64,000 bases of DNA from CALMKX01 sp036274895 (GTDB taxonomy: Bacteria; Acidobacteriota; Thermoanaerobaculia; Multivoradales; SZUA-115): NCBI GenBank assembly GCA_036274895.1, contig DASUEU010000040.1, positions 60,035 to 124,034 of the forward strand, in the 5' to 3' direction. This document shows positions 8,689 to 18,640 of the stretch, piece by piece. Within the stretch, counting starts at the first letter, position 1; every line of letters starts with the position of its first letter. Under the pieces are notes generated by a model, which saw nothing but the letters and a program-made list of their open reading frames with translations, made no database searches and was not told the origin of the DNA. Position numbers and translations under genes: made by a program.

Positions 8689-10575
8689 TCAGAGATAGCC
8701 GAGGGAGCGCAGGCGGGCTTCGTCCTCGGGGCTGAGCACCGAGGGCGCCGCCTGCCCCGGCCCGGGTCGCTTGGCCTGGAGCCAGCGCTCGAGCAACTCG
8801 GCGAGGCGGGCTTCTTCCGGATGGCCCTGGCCGGCGAGGTTGCGCTCCTCGGCCGGATCCGTCCGCAGGTCGTAGAAGTAGGTGCCGTCGGCCACGAAGG
8901 GGTTGCCGGCGCTCCTCATGAAGCGGAAGGCCCGCGTGCGTACCGACACGCCCAGCTGCGAAGCGTGCTCGGAGAAGGCCGCGGGCCGCCCTCCCTTGCC
9001 TCCGGCGACCAGCCCGTAGAGATCCTCGCCGTCCTGGGCCGGGGACGGCCTGCCGAGCAGCCGCAACAGAGTGGGGAAGAGGTCCACGCTCTGAACCAGC
9101 CCCCGGTGGCGGCTCCCGGTGGGCTTCTCACCGGGTTTGCGAATCAGCAGCGGCACGTGGGTGGTGGTGTCCCACAAGCCGCCGTGGCGGTGCAGCACGC
9201 CGTGCTCACCCAGGTTCTCGCCATGGTCGGAGACCAGGGCGATGACCGTGCTCTCGAGCAGGCCGCGGCTGCCCAAGGAGTCGAGCAGACGGTCGACTTG
9301 GCGGTCGAGATAGGCCACCTCGCCGGCGTAGAGCCAGCGGTGGCCGGCGAGCACCGGCTGCTCGTGAGGGGTCGGGCCGGGCGGGCGAAAAGGCGTCCAA
9401 CCCGGCACGGCGGCGAGCCCCACGGGCGCGCTTGGCCGCTGGCCCAGGGCGTAGGGCGCGGGCGGCGTGTGGGGCGTGTGGGGGTCGAAGAGGTGGAGCC
9501 AGAGGAAGAAGGGCTGGCGGCGCCCGGCGATCCAGTCCATGGCCGCCTCCACCGGCAGCTCGGCAGCGAAGTGCTCGTTCGACAGCATCACCTCGTCGAA
9601 GCCCTGGCCCAGGGCCGAGTTGTGGGGCCCGAGGTGACGGGCGGCGATCACCGCCAGGGTGTCGTAGCCGGCGCCGTCGAGCACCTCGGCGAGGGTGGTG
9701 TGGGCGTCCGGCAGCGGTGTCTTCAGGTCGTAGACCCCGTGGTTCTTGCCGTAGAGGCCGGTCAGGATCGAGGCGAAGCTGGGATTGGTGACGTTGAAGG
9801 CGGAGACGGCGTCGAGCCAGAGGTCGCTCTCCGCGGCGAGGCGGTCGATGGCCGGGGTGAGAGAGACCGGCCCCAGGGGCGAGCCACCGTCCTCCCGGAA
9901 GGCTCCCACGTGGTCGGCGCGCAGGGTGTCGACGCCGATCAGGATCAGGTTTGGGGGGCCGGGCGGTCGCGCCGGCGGCCGGGGCACCCGGTCGTAAACG
10001 GCAGGGCTCGCCCAGCGCACGCGGGTCACCGAGGCCGGGTCCCATGGGCTGCCCTCCGGAGGCTCGACCGCCAGGATCAGCTCAACCTTCTTTTCCGCCC
10101 AGGGGGAGAGGTCGACTCGCGCGAGAGGCGGTGCCGGGTTCGGGGCTCCCTCGGGCCGGCTCTCGTGCACCAGGATCGACCGTTCACCCTCGCGCACCTC
10201 GACGCGGAAGCGGGCGGGCTGAGGGTTCTGGTCGTCGAGCAGAGGCGTGAAGGCGAAGTAGGGCTCCCGCCCCAGGTCCAGCGGGAAGGCCAGCCGCGAG
10301 CCGGCCACCTGCTCGAGGGTGCGCACCTGCCCGGCCGCCTGGTGGGGGAACACCTTGAAGCTCGACTCCGGCACCTGGGAGAGGTCCCGCACCTCCTGGG
10401 CCCCCAGGTAGCCGATCTTCGCCTCGAAGACGACCTTGCGCTTGTTGACGAAGGGCGAGAGCTGCACCCGTGGCACCGTCTGCCACAGGTCCACCCGCCG
10501 CCACGCCCCGGGGTCGGGAGGGGAGCAGGCGAGGGCGAGCGAGAGCGCGGCGAGCGTGGTGGTGCGGCGGCTCAT
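8689..10575 (-). CDS. Sulfatase/alkaline phosphatase-superfamily protein, atypical active site
   Basis: 628 residues from the ATG at 10575. A short signal (lipoprotein-like, LALACS near residue 17) leads to a unique domain of about 200 residues and then the superfamily core. The metal-binding 'LILIGVDTLRADH' and 'LVSDHGENLGEHG' segments are intact, but where sulfatases have Cys/Ser-x-Pro-x-Arg this protein has TNPSF in front of ASILTG. A formylglycine-dependent sulfatase is therefore unlikely; a phosphodiesterase, phospho-transfer or non-hydrolytic role is possible. Its start overlaps the stop of the LpxL-like acyltransferase (ATGA), which hints at envelope lipid or glycan modification. Confidence 0.78.
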   Translation of the reverse strand: MSRRTTTLAALSLALACSPPDPGAWRRVDLWQTVPRVQLSPFVNKRKVVFEAKIGYLGAQEVRDLSQVPESSFKVFPHQAAGQVRTLEQVAGSRLAFPLDLGREPYFAFTPLLDDQNPQPARFRVEVREGERSILVHESRPEGAPNPAPPLARVDLSPWAEKKVELILAVEPPEGSPWDPASVTRVRWASPAVYDRVPRPPARPPGPPNLILIGVDTLRADHVGAFREDGGSPLGPVSLTPAIDRLAAESDLWLDAVSAFNVTNPSFASILTGLYGKNHGVYDLKTPLPDAHTTLAEVLDGAGYDTLAVIAARHLGPHNSALGQGFDEVMLSNEHFAAELPVEAAMDWIAGRRQPFFLWLHLFDPHTPHTPPAPYALGQRPSAPVGLAAVPGWTPFRPPGPTPHEQPVLAGHRWLYAGEVAYLDRQVDRLLDSLGSRGLLESTVIALVSDHGENLGEHGVLHRHGGLWDTTTHVPLLIRKPGEKPTGSRHRGLVQSVDLFPTLLRLLGRPSPAQDGEDLYGLVAGGKGGRPAAFSEHASQLGVSVRTRAFRFMRSAGNPFVADGTYFYDLRTDPAEERNLAGQGHPEEARLAELLERWLQAKRPGPGQAAPSVLSPEDEARLRSLGYL

Positions 10576-11480
10576 CCGGCGATGGTATCCGTCCCCGCCG
10601 GCTGCCGGCGCCAGCGGCGGTGCATCCACACCCACTGCTCGGGGTGGCGGCGGATCTGGGCTTCGATGGTGGCGGTCATCCTCGCGGTGGCTTCGGTGGC
10701 GTCCTCGGGCAGGTCGAGGGGGGCGTGGAAGGTCACCCGGTGGGTGCCGTCGGGTCGCCTCTCGATGAAGGTGGGCAGGGCCGCGGCGCCGAGCTTGGCG
10801 GCGAGGCGCGCGGCCCCCACCGGGGTGAAGGCCGGTCTGCCGAAGAAGGGCACCCACACCCCTTCGACCTTGGTGTCCTGGTCGATCAGCATGGCCAGGG
10901 CCCCGCCCCCGCGCACCGAGGCCAACAGCTCGCGAGCCGCGGCCTTGCCGCCGCGGGCGATGCCGTAGGTGCCGAAGCGCTCGCGAAAGGAGAGCAGCAG
11001 GCGCTGCAGGCCGGTGTCCTCGACCTCTCGGGCTACCGGCCGCAGTCCCAGCCCCCGGCAGTTGGCCGCGGCGCCGATCAGCTCCCAGTTGCCGCAGTGG
11101 CCGGTGAAGACCAGGATCGGCCGGCCGACCCTGCGCGCCTCCTCGACGTGCTCCCAGCCCTCGACCTGCACCACCCGGCCGATGTCCTCACAGCTTTTCG
11201 ACATCAGGTGCAGGCATTCGGTCAAGGTCTGACCGTGGTGCCGGAAGCTGGCTCTCCCGAGAGCTCGGCGGTCGCGCTCGGAGAGCTCGGGGAAGGCGAT
11301 CCGCAGGTGTTCGAGGGTGCGGCGGCGGTCCCGCCTCGCGAGGTGCCAGCCGATCCGGCCGATGCCCCGGCCGAGCCGCTGGGTGCCTCGCCAGGAGAGG
11401 TGGCCGAGGATCGCCGAGAGCCCCAGGAGGGCACGCCGCAGCAGTCGGTAGCGGAAGGGATCGGAGCGGGACGAGGCCAT
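10572..11480 (-). CDS. LpxL/HtrB-family lipid A acyltransferase
   Basis: 302 residues; one N-terminal membrane helix (about 14-30) and the lysophospholipid/lipid A acyltransferase domain. The catalytic H-x4-E motif is visible in FTGHCGNWELIG (about residue 125), and the later segment around GVWVPFFGRPA matches the family's substrate pocket. Such enzymes add the secondary acyl chains to Kdo-lipid IVA on the inner face of the inner membrane, which fits the Kdo operon 1.5 kb downstream. Position-specificity (LpxL or LpxM type) is not determined. It is translationally coupled to the sulfatase-like gene. Confidence 0.87.
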   Translation of the reverse strand: MASSRSDPFRYRLLRRALLGLSAILGHLSWRGTQRLGRGIGRIGWHLARRDRRRTLEHLRIAFPELSERDRRALGRASFRHHGQTLTECLHLMSKSCEDIGRVVQVEGWEHVEEARRVGRPILVFTGHCGNWELIGAAANCRGLGLRPVAREVEDTGLQRLLLSFRERFGTYGIARGGKAAARELLASVRGGGALAMLIDQDTKVEGVWVPFFGRPAFTPVGAARLAAKLGAAALPTFIERRPDGTHRVTFHAPLDLPEDATEATARMTATIEAQIRRHPEQWVWMHRRWRRQPAGTDTIAG

Positions 11481-11595
11481 GGTCGGGGCGAGAGTCTACG
11501 CCGGACCTCTCGCCGGTGGCACGAAGCCACGGTCCTGCCGGTAACGTCTCGACTCTTCGCGAAGCCTCTCGGAGCATTCGCCAAGGAGGCAAACT

Positions 11596-12450
11596 ATGGG
11601 CAACTCATTGATCCCCGAGAGCTTCTGGGAACGACGGTTCTTCGCACCGGAGCGCGCGACTCCGGACGAAGGAGTGCGGCTCGAGCACCAGGCCCTCGCG
11701 GCCGGGCACATCACCGACGGACTACGTCGAGAGCTCGAGGCGATCCATGCCGAGCAGGTCGGGGTCGGCCCGGGGCAGACGGTCGAGTCGCGCTGGACCG
11801 AGGCCCAGCTGCGCAGCCACGCGATCGAGCGGTTGCGCTGGGGTCGCGAGAGTGTGCGAGAGCACTTCGAGATCACCATCCCGGGCGGCAGTCGGGTCTT
11901 CGGGCCGCCCTACGACGTGGAATGGCAGGAAGGAGGCGGCAGCGCCTTTGGCAGCCGCGCCGACGGGACTCTGATCACCGTGTCGACGCCGGGCTTCTCC
12001 GCCGCCGGGGTCGGCTTCTACCTCACCGCCCCCGAGCCCTACCTCGCCGCCGTCATTCCCCAGGGCGGCTACGAGTGGAGCTGGGCGTCCTTCGCCGACC
12101 TGCCTTGGCTGCGCAGCCGCGGCGGTGTGGGCATCGCGGTCTACGTAGACGGTGAGCCTCAGCCGGCGGTCTCCCGCCAGGCACAGCTCTGGAGCCTGAG
12201 CGGCGTCAGCGTCTTCAGCGGCGGGCAGGGCAGTGGCCGCATCGCCGACGCGGCCTCGCCGGCCTTCGGCTTCGGCCCGGTCCCCCTCGCTCCGATCCTG
12301 ATCCACATGACGCCCGGCCGCCGCTACCTGGTCTGGGTGTGGTGCTGGCAAGTGACCCCCGCCGAGGCCGCCAGCGGCTTCATCGCTTTCCTCCAGGCGA
12401 AGATGCCGCTGGTCACCGTCGACGCCGGCCCACCGCTGGTGATCCGTTAG
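11596..12450 (+). CDS. Protein of unknown function (orphan, soluble)
   Basis: 284 residues with an AAGGAGG ribosome site 6 bp before the ATG. There is no signal peptide or membrane helix. The first 85 residues are helical and charged (PESFWERRFFAPER...); the rest is beta-rich, with many Gly/Trp/Tyr residues and a repeated pattern of short strands, which suggests a beta-sandwich. I recognise no family. The gene is divergent from the LpxL-like gene and convergent with the Cys-rich peptide gene, and a G+C-rich hairpin lies just after its stop. Coding potential is supported by the ribosome site and by its codon bias. Confidence 0.6.
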   Translation: MGNSLIPESFWERRFFAPERATPDEGVRLEHQALAAGHITDGLRRELEAIHAEQVGVGPGQTVESRWTEAQLRSHAIERLRWGRESVREHFEITIPGGSRVFGPPYDVEWQEGGGSAFGSRADGTLITVSTPGFSAAGVGFYLTAPEPYLAAVIPQGGYEWSWASFADLPWLRSRGGVGIAVYVDGEPQPAVSRQAQLWSLSGVSVFSGGQGSGRIADAASPAFGFGPVPLAPILIHMTPGRRYLVWVWCWQVTPAEAASGFIAFLQAKMPLVTVDAGPPLVIR

Positions 12451-12464
12451 GCGAAGACGCTCTT

Positions 12465-12488
12465 GCCGGGGGTCTCGCGGCCCCCGGC
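12465..12488. terminator. Hairpin between convergent genes (possible bidirectional terminator)
   Basis: GCCGGGGG (12465-12472) pairs perfectly with CCCCCGGC (12481-12488) around an 8-nt loop. It lies 14 bp after one stop codon and 11 bp after the other, in the convergent gap. There is no T-tract, so termination is inferred from position. Confidence 0.5.
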
Positions 12489-12499
12489 GGGAGTGGGGT

Positions 12500-12886
12500 C
12501 TAGGAGATGGGGGGGTAGTAGTCGCAGGGGCCGCCGCAGAGCTCCTCACAGTAGCTCCCGCAGCTCGAGAAGGACCCGCAGCACCAGTCGTCGATGCCGT
12601 CCATGCCGCAGTCGATCCAGTACCACTCACACTCGGTTCGGTCCCTCTTGGGGTCGGGTGTCAGACCGCTCTTGCCAGGGTCGGGCTTCTGGCTGACCGG
12701 CGTCGCCTTGACGGTCTGCTCGAGAGCCAGGAGGGTCTCGAAGTCCTTGAGCGCTGCCAGCTCCGGCGTGGCCGGGCCGTTCGCGCAGCCGAGCGCGAGC
12801 GGCTGCGGCTCTGCGATGGCCGAGCCGACGGCCAGGACCGAGAGGACGATCAGAGAGAGGGCGGAGATAGCAATGTTCTTGCGCAT
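12500..12886 (-). CDS. Secreted cysteine-rich small protein, unknown function
   Basis: 128 residues. A classical signal peptide (MRKNIAISALSLIVLSVLAV...AIA, cleavage near residue 25) is followed by a helical linker and a C-terminal module with eight cysteines spaced C-x6-C-x8-CC-x5-C-x3-C-x3-C-x3-C. The regular spacing suggests four disulfides or a metal-binding knot. AGGAG lies 8 bp before the ATG, and a strong promoter lies upstream. No family is recognised; it could be a secreted bioactive peptide, an inhibitor or a surface protein. Confidence 0.72.
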   Translation of the reverse strand: MRKNIAISALSLIVLSVLAVGSAIAEPQPLALGCANGPATPELAALKDFETLLALEQTVKATPVSQKPDPGKSGLTPDPKRDRTECEWYWIDCGMDGIDDWCCGSFSSCGSYCEELCGGPCDYYPPIS

Positions 12887-12924
12887 GCAGAATCTCCTAT
12901 GACCGAAGGTTGATGGTAATTGTC

Positions 12925-12953
12925 ATGATAGGGCTTTGATTTGGAGGGGTCAA
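12925..12953 (-). promoter_or_regulatory. Sigma-70 promoter of the Cys-rich peptide gene
   Basis: Read on the minus strand: TTGACC (12953-12948), a 17-bp spacer and TATCAT (12930-12925). It is one of the best matches to the housekeeping consensus in the window, in a locally A+T-rich stretch. It predicts a leader of about 30 nt before the ATG at 12886. Confidence 0.6.
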
Positions 12954-12955
12954 GA

Positions 12956-13021
12956 CCCTCACCCCGGCCCCTCCCTTCGGCTTCGCTCAGGGCCGGGAGA
13001 GGGGGACTGAAGGGGTGAGGG
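12956..13021. repeat. Inverted repeat (dispersed 'CCCTCACCCC' type element)
   Basis: CCCTCACCCC (12956-12965) is the exact inverse of GGGGTGAGGG (13012-13021); inside, GGCCC and GGGCC pair again. The right half, GGGAGAGGGG...GTGAGGG, recurs at about 45728-45747. It ends just after the kdsC stop codon and may act as a transcriptional end signal or be a remnant of a miniature element. Confidence 0.55.
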
Positions 13022-13025
13022 CGTT

Positions 13026-13550
13026 CTACCCCCGCCAGCCCAGCAGCAGCTCGACCAGCTCGCGCACGGCGCCCTGGCCGCCATTCTTGGCCAGCACCAC
13101 GTGGGCGGCTTGGCGCACCTCGGGCGCGGCGTCGGCGGGGCAGAGGGCGAGGCCGACGCGAGAGAGCACCGGCAGGTCGGGCAGGTCGTCCCCGGCGTAG
13201 GCCACGGCCTCGGGGGCAATGCCCTTGCCGGCCAGGAAGCCCTCGAAGGCGGTCGACTTGTCGCGCGCCCCCTCCATCACCAGATCGAAGGCCAGGTCCG
13301 CGGCTCGCCGGGCAAAGGCGGCGTCAGCGCGGGAGGAGAGGCTGCCGACCTTGATCCCGGCCTGGCGGGCGAGGCGCACGCCGTAGCCGTCCTTGACGTG
13401 GAAGGCCTTGATGATCTCGCCGGTGGGGCCGTAGTAGAGCCGGCCGTCGGTGAGCACACCGTCGACGTCGAGCAGGATCCAGGAGATCTGGCCGGCCCGC
13501 CGGGTGAGCTCGGCGACCGGGAGCTGGAGCAGGGCGCCTTGGTGGTCCAT
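13026..13550 (-). CDS. kdsC: 3-deoxy-D-manno-octulosonate 8-phosphate phosphatase
   Basis: 174 residues from the ATG at 13550, the usual length of KdsC. The HAD nucleophile motif LLDVDGVLTDG is near residue 27, the conserved KDGYG loop follows, and the AYAGDDLPDLPVL metal-binding motif is near 117. KdsC hydrolyses Kdo-8-phosphate to Kdo, the third step of the pathway, in the cytoplasm. It is the last gene of the kdsB-pyrG-kdsA-kdsD-kdsC unit and starts 5 bp after the kdsD stop. Confidence 0.93.
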   Translation of the reverse strand: MDHQGALLQLPVAELTRRAGQISWILLDVDGVLTDGRLYYGPTGEIIKAFHVKDGYGVRLARQAGIKVGSLSSRADAAFARRAADLAFDLVMEGARDKSTAFEGFLAGKGIAPEAVAYAGDDLPDLPVLSRVGLALCPADAAPEVRQAAHVVLAKNGGQGAVRELVELLLGWRG

Positions 13551-13555
13551 GGTGG

Positions 13556-14524
13556 TCAGAACAGCTCCAGGCCCCAGAGGTCGTGGAGGTGGACGATACC
13601 GAGCAGCCGCCCGTCCGGGTCGCAGACGAAGAGGGAGGTGATGCGGTGCTCCTCCATCTCCTTCAAGGCGACCGGGGCGAGCTCGCGGGGAGCGATGGTG
13701 CGGGGCCGGGGCCTCATGCACTCCCGCGCGGTGCGCTTCAAGAGGTCACCGTCGTCGGCGAGCAAGCGCCGCAGGTCGCCGTCCGAGATGCAGCCTTCGA
13801 GGCGGCCCGCGGCGTCGACCACGGCGGTGATGCCGAGCCCCTTCTTGGTCATCTCGTAGATCGTCTCGCGCATCGAGGCGTCGAGGGCCACGGCAGGCAT
13901 CCTCTCGCCCGCGTGCATCAGGCTCTCGACGGCGAGCAGGCGCCGGCCCAGTCGGCCGGCCGGGTGGCGCACGGCGAAGTCGTCCGGGGTGAAGCCGCGG
14001 GCCTCGAGCAGGGCCATGGCGAGGGCGTCACCCATGGCCAGGGTGGCCGTGGTGGAGGCCGTGGGGGCCAGGTTCAGGGGGCAGGCTTCCTTGTCGATGG
14101 CTACGGTCAGGTGCACGTCGGCGTGGCGGGCGAGCGGGCTCGCCGGGTTGCCGGTCATCGCCACCAGGGGGGTGCCCAGGCGTTTCAGCGTGTCCACCAG
14201 CCGCAGCAGCTCCTCGGTGGTGCCGGAGAAGGAGGCCGCCACCACCACGTCGCCCGGGACGATCACCCCCAGGTCGCCGTGCACCGCTTCGGCCGGGTGG
14301 AGGAAGAAGGCCGGTGTGCCGGTCGAGGAGAGGGTGGCCGCTACCTTCTGCAGCACCAGGCCGCTCTTGCCCATGCCGGTGCAGACCACCCGGCCGGTGG
14401 CGGAGAGCAGCAGGCCCACGGCGCGGTCGAAGTCCTCGTCCAGCTGAGGCAGCAGGCCGAGCACGGCCGCCGCCTCGATCTCGATCACCTGGCGGGCCAC
14501 CTCGCGAGGGGGGCGGGGCTTCAC
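13556..14524 (-). CDS. kdsD: D-arabinose 5-phosphate isomerase (KdsD/KpsF family)
   Basis: 322 residues, typical length. An N-terminal SIS domain (about 35-170) carries TGMGKSG and the FSGTTEELL substrate loop, and two CBS domains fill the C-terminus (about 200-320). It converts ribulose 5-phosphate to arabinose 5-phosphate, the entry step to Kdo. Its start overlaps the kdsA stop (ATGA). The CBS pair is common in the family and may sense a nucleotide such as CMP-Kdo. Confidence 0.93.
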   Translation of the reverse strand: MKPRPPREVARQVIEIEAAAVLGLLPQLDEDFDRAVGLLLSATGRVVCTGMGKSGLVLQKVAATLSSTGTPAFFLHPAEAVHGDLGVIVPGDVVVAASFSGTTEELLRLVDTLKRLGTPLVAMTGNPASPLARHADVHLTVAIDKEACPLNLAPTASTTATLAMGDALAMALLEARGFTPDDFAVRHPAGRLGRRLLAVESLMHAGERMPAVALDASMRETIYEMTKKGLGITAVVDAAGRLEGCISDGDLRRLLADDGDLLKRTARECMRPRPRTIAPRELAPVALKEMEEHRITSLFVCDPDGRLLGIVHLHDLWGLELF

Positions 14525-15360
14525 GGAGTCTCCTCCCGGAAGGGGGCGAGGGCTTCCCGCACGGCCAGCAGCGACGCCAGCAGGCGCTCGGCCCGCTCCG
14601 GCGGCAGCTGAGTGGTGGAGTCCGACAGGGCCCGCTCGGGATCGGGGTGGACCTCCAGGAACACGCCGTCCGCCCCGGCGGCCACTGCGGCCCGGGCCAG
14701 GGGCTCGGCGAATTGGCGGGCGCCGCCGGTCTGCTCGCCACCCCCGGGCAGCTGGAGGGAGTGGGTCACGTCGTAGATCACCGCCAGGCCGTCCGCCTGC
14801 ATCCAGGCGAAGCTCCTCATGTCCACCACCAAGTTGTGGTAGCCGAAGCTCGCTCCCCTCTCGGTGATGGTCACCCGTTCGCAGCCCACCGAGCGGGCCT
14901 TGTCGGCGATCCGGCGCAGGTCGTCAGGGGCCATGAACTGGCCCTTCTTGACGTTCAGCGCCCGGCCGGTGGCCGCGGCGGCCAGCACCAGGTCGGTCTG
15001 CCGGCAGAGGAAGGCCGGGATCTGCAGCACGTCGCAAACCTCCGCCGCCGGCTCGCAGTGGCCGGGCTCGTGGACGTCGGTCAAGAGGGGCAGGCCGGTT
15101 GCGGCCTTGACGGCGGCCAGGATCTCGAGACCCCGCTCGAGGCCGGGCCCGCGGTAGGTACCGATGGCCGAGCGGTTGGCCTTGTCATAGGAGGACTTGA
15201 AGACCAGGGCGAGGCCCAGTCGGGCCGCCATCTCGGCGAGGCGCCGGGCCGTCCCCAGGGCCAGCTCCTCGCTCTCGAGAACGCAGGGCCCGGCGATCAC
15301 CGGAAACGCTCCCGCTCCGATGGCGACCCCCGGGGCGAGCTCGAAGCGCGGCGAGGTCAT
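14521..15360 (-). CDS. kdsA: Kdo-8-phosphate synthase (metal-dependent type)
   Basis: 279 residues. The family motifs are clear: AGPCVLES, KSSYDKANRS, LTDVHEP, IPAFLCRQTDL, KKGQFMAP, TERGASFGY and DVTHSLQLPGG. C26 in AGPC stands where metal-independent enzymes such as that of E. coli have Asn, so this is predicted to be the metal-requiring class. It condenses phosphoenolpyruvate with arabinose 5-phosphate. The gene begins 2 bp after the pyrG stop and overlaps kdsD by 4 bp. Confidence 0.95.
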   Translation of the reverse strand: MTSPRFELAPGVAIGAGAFPVIAGPCVLESEELALGTARRLAEMAARLGLALVFKSSYDKANRSAIGTYRGPGLERGLEILAAVKAATGLPLLTDVHEPGHCEPAAEVCDVLQIPAFLCRQTDLVLAAAATGRALNVKKGQFMAPDDLRRIADKARSVGCERVTITERGASFGYHNLVVDMRSFAWMQADGLAVIYDVTHSLQLPGGGEQTGGARQFAEPLARAAVAAGADGVFLEVHPDPERALSDSTTQLPPERAERLLASLLAVREALAPFREETP

Positions 15361-15362
15361 GT

Positions 15363-17052
<1,690 letters not shown>

Positions 17053-17060
<8 letters not shown>

Positions 17061-17853
17061 GGGCTCCTCCCGATCGTTGTGAGGCCAGGTTGCGTGAGGC
17101 CAGTTTGCCGCGCGCTGCTTCGAGGTCCTCGGGGGTGTCCACCCCCAGGGCCTCACCGTCGATGGCCAGCACCCGGATGGGGATGCCGTTTTCGAGGGCG
17201 CGCAGCTGCTCCAGGGACTCCGCCCTCTCGAGCGGGCTCTGGGGCAGGTCGGCGAGGGTCAAGAGGGTATCCCGGCGGTAGCCGTAGATGCCCCAGTGCT
17301 TGAGCGTGGGCGGGCCGCCTGCCTGGCGGCGAAAGGGGATCTCCGAACGGCTGAAGTAAAGAGCGTAGCCGAAGAGGTCGCACACCACCTTGACCGCCGC
17401 CGGGTTGCCCAGCTCCTCGGCCGTGGCGGGCACGGCGAGGGTGGCCAGGCGCTCGTCCGGCTGGCCACCCAGGTGGCCGGCCAGGGTCTCGATCGCCCCC
17501 GGGTCGAGGATCCAGTCTCCCTGGACGTTGAGCACGAAGTCCGCCTCCCAACCGCGGGCCGCGAAGGCGATGCGGTCGGTGCCGCTGGCGCAGTCGGCGG
17601 GCGTCATCTCCCAGTCCCCGCCGAATGCCTCCACCGCGGCGCCAATGCGCTCGTCGTCGGTGAGCACCACCACCCGGGTGAGGCCCCGTGCCGCGGCCGT
17701 AGCGCGGTAGACGTGCTCGATCAAGGGACGACCGGAAATCTCGGCGAGGGGCTTGGCGGGGAGACGGGTGGAGCCATAGCGAGCCGGGATCGCGGCCACG
17801 ATCCGGGGCCGCGAAACGGTTTCGGTGTCGTCGGGCTTTTCGCTAGCGGGCAC
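17053..17853 (-). CDS. kdsB: 3-deoxy-manno-octulosonate cytidylyltransferase (CMP-Kdo synthetase)
   Basis: 266 residues from a GTG at 17853; an ATG at 17940 in the same frame would add 29 poorly conserved residues. The nucleotide-binding start IPARYGSTRLPAKPL is clear, followed by SGTDRI and NVQGDW. Most KdsB proteins read NVQGDEP, so the Trp is unusual. It activates Kdo with CTP for transfer to lipid A. It is the first gene of the operon, upstream of pyrG, which supplies CTP. Confidence 0.93.
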
Positions 17854-18226
17854 GTCCAAATCTAGTGTGCCACCCCCGGGGCTGTCAACGCGGGGGTGAA
17901 CGGATCGGCTCCAGCATCGAGGCTCAGGGTGGGCGGACACATCGCTCGGCCCCTACCGGATGAGGCGGGACCTCCGACGGTAGGGGCGGACCCGCGTGTC
18001 GGCCCTCTTGGTCTGGCTGGTGGTTTCGACCTGTTTTTCGTCTACTCCAAATAGGAGATGTGCCCGCCGCTACCCTGGTGTCGGAGGCATCAGAACTGGA
18101 TCGATTACAGAGATCACTGCGGAAGTCGCCGACTGATGTTACGCCTACGCTGCTACTACGAGATCAGATATCTAGATAGAGGACAAGTCGCCGTTATCGG
18201 GTAAAAAATGACCAGGAGTTCGATCA
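17854..18226. other. Intergenic region between divergent kdsB and the XRE gene
   Basis: 373 bp without a convincing gene. It holds an inverted repeat (GCCCCTACCG at 17949-17958, CGGTAGGGGC at 17978-17987) whose right arm starts a GTAGGGGCGG element seen again at 46842. It then changes to a distinctly A+T-richer stretch (about 18040-18210) with two overlapping palindromes, AGATATCT (18166-18173) and TATCTAGATA (18169-18178), 49 bp before the XRE start. Those are candidate operators. Both kdsB and XRE promoters should lie here, but I see no clear -35/-10 pair. Confidence 0.5.
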
Positions 18227-18640
18227 TTGTCACCTCACGCTGAAGACTTCGGCCAGGCCCTCGCCGCCTTGCGAGGCCCGCGTCCCCAGGCCGAGCTGGC
18301 CCGGGCGGCGCGCATCACGCCGTCGAGCTGGAGTCTCTATGAGAAGGGCAGGCGCCTGCCGCGCGAGGAGACCATGCCGCGGATTCTGGCGGTGCTCGGC
18401 TGCTCCCAGGCCGAGCTGGACGAGGCCATCGACCGCTTCCGCCGCGAGCGCCTGCTGCGGCAGATGGCCGAGGCCGAGCGTGCGGCGCGACTTCCGGATC
18501 GAGGTAACTCCGGGGCAGCCGGTCGCGCCGGGATCGGCCTGCCGGAGGAGGCTCGGCTCGAGATCCGCGCTCTCACACTGCGCCTGGCCCGGGACCTGGA
18601 GGAGCTGCTGATGTGGGTGGCGAAGACCGGGAGGTCGTAG
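18227..18640 (+). CDS. XRE-family helix-turn-helix regulator
   Basis: 137 residues from a TTG with AGGAG about 8 bp upstream. The first 60 residues form an HTH: ALRGPRPQAELARAARITPSS is the turn region, then 'SLYEKGRRLPREETMPRILAVLG'. The remainder is a long charged helix (about 65-85) and a C-terminal helix (105-137) that may dimerise. It precedes a secreted protease locus and may control it. The two overlapping palindromes 50 bp upstream and the TCGATAG/CTATCGA repeat just after its stop are candidate sites. Confidence 0.75.
   Translation: MSPHAEDFGQALAALRGPRPQAELARAARITPSSWSLYEKGRRLPREETMPRILAVLGCSQAELDEAIDRFRRERLLRQMAEAERAARLPDRGNSGAAGRAGIGLPEEARLEIRALTLRLARDLEELLMWVAKTGRS

Noticed and set aside
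8611..10968. 785-codon open frame on the plus strand
   Set aside because: It is antisense to the sulfatase-like gene and runs into the LpxL-like gene; the protein is Gly/Arg/Val-rich with no motif. Long antisense frames are expected in G+C-rich DNA.
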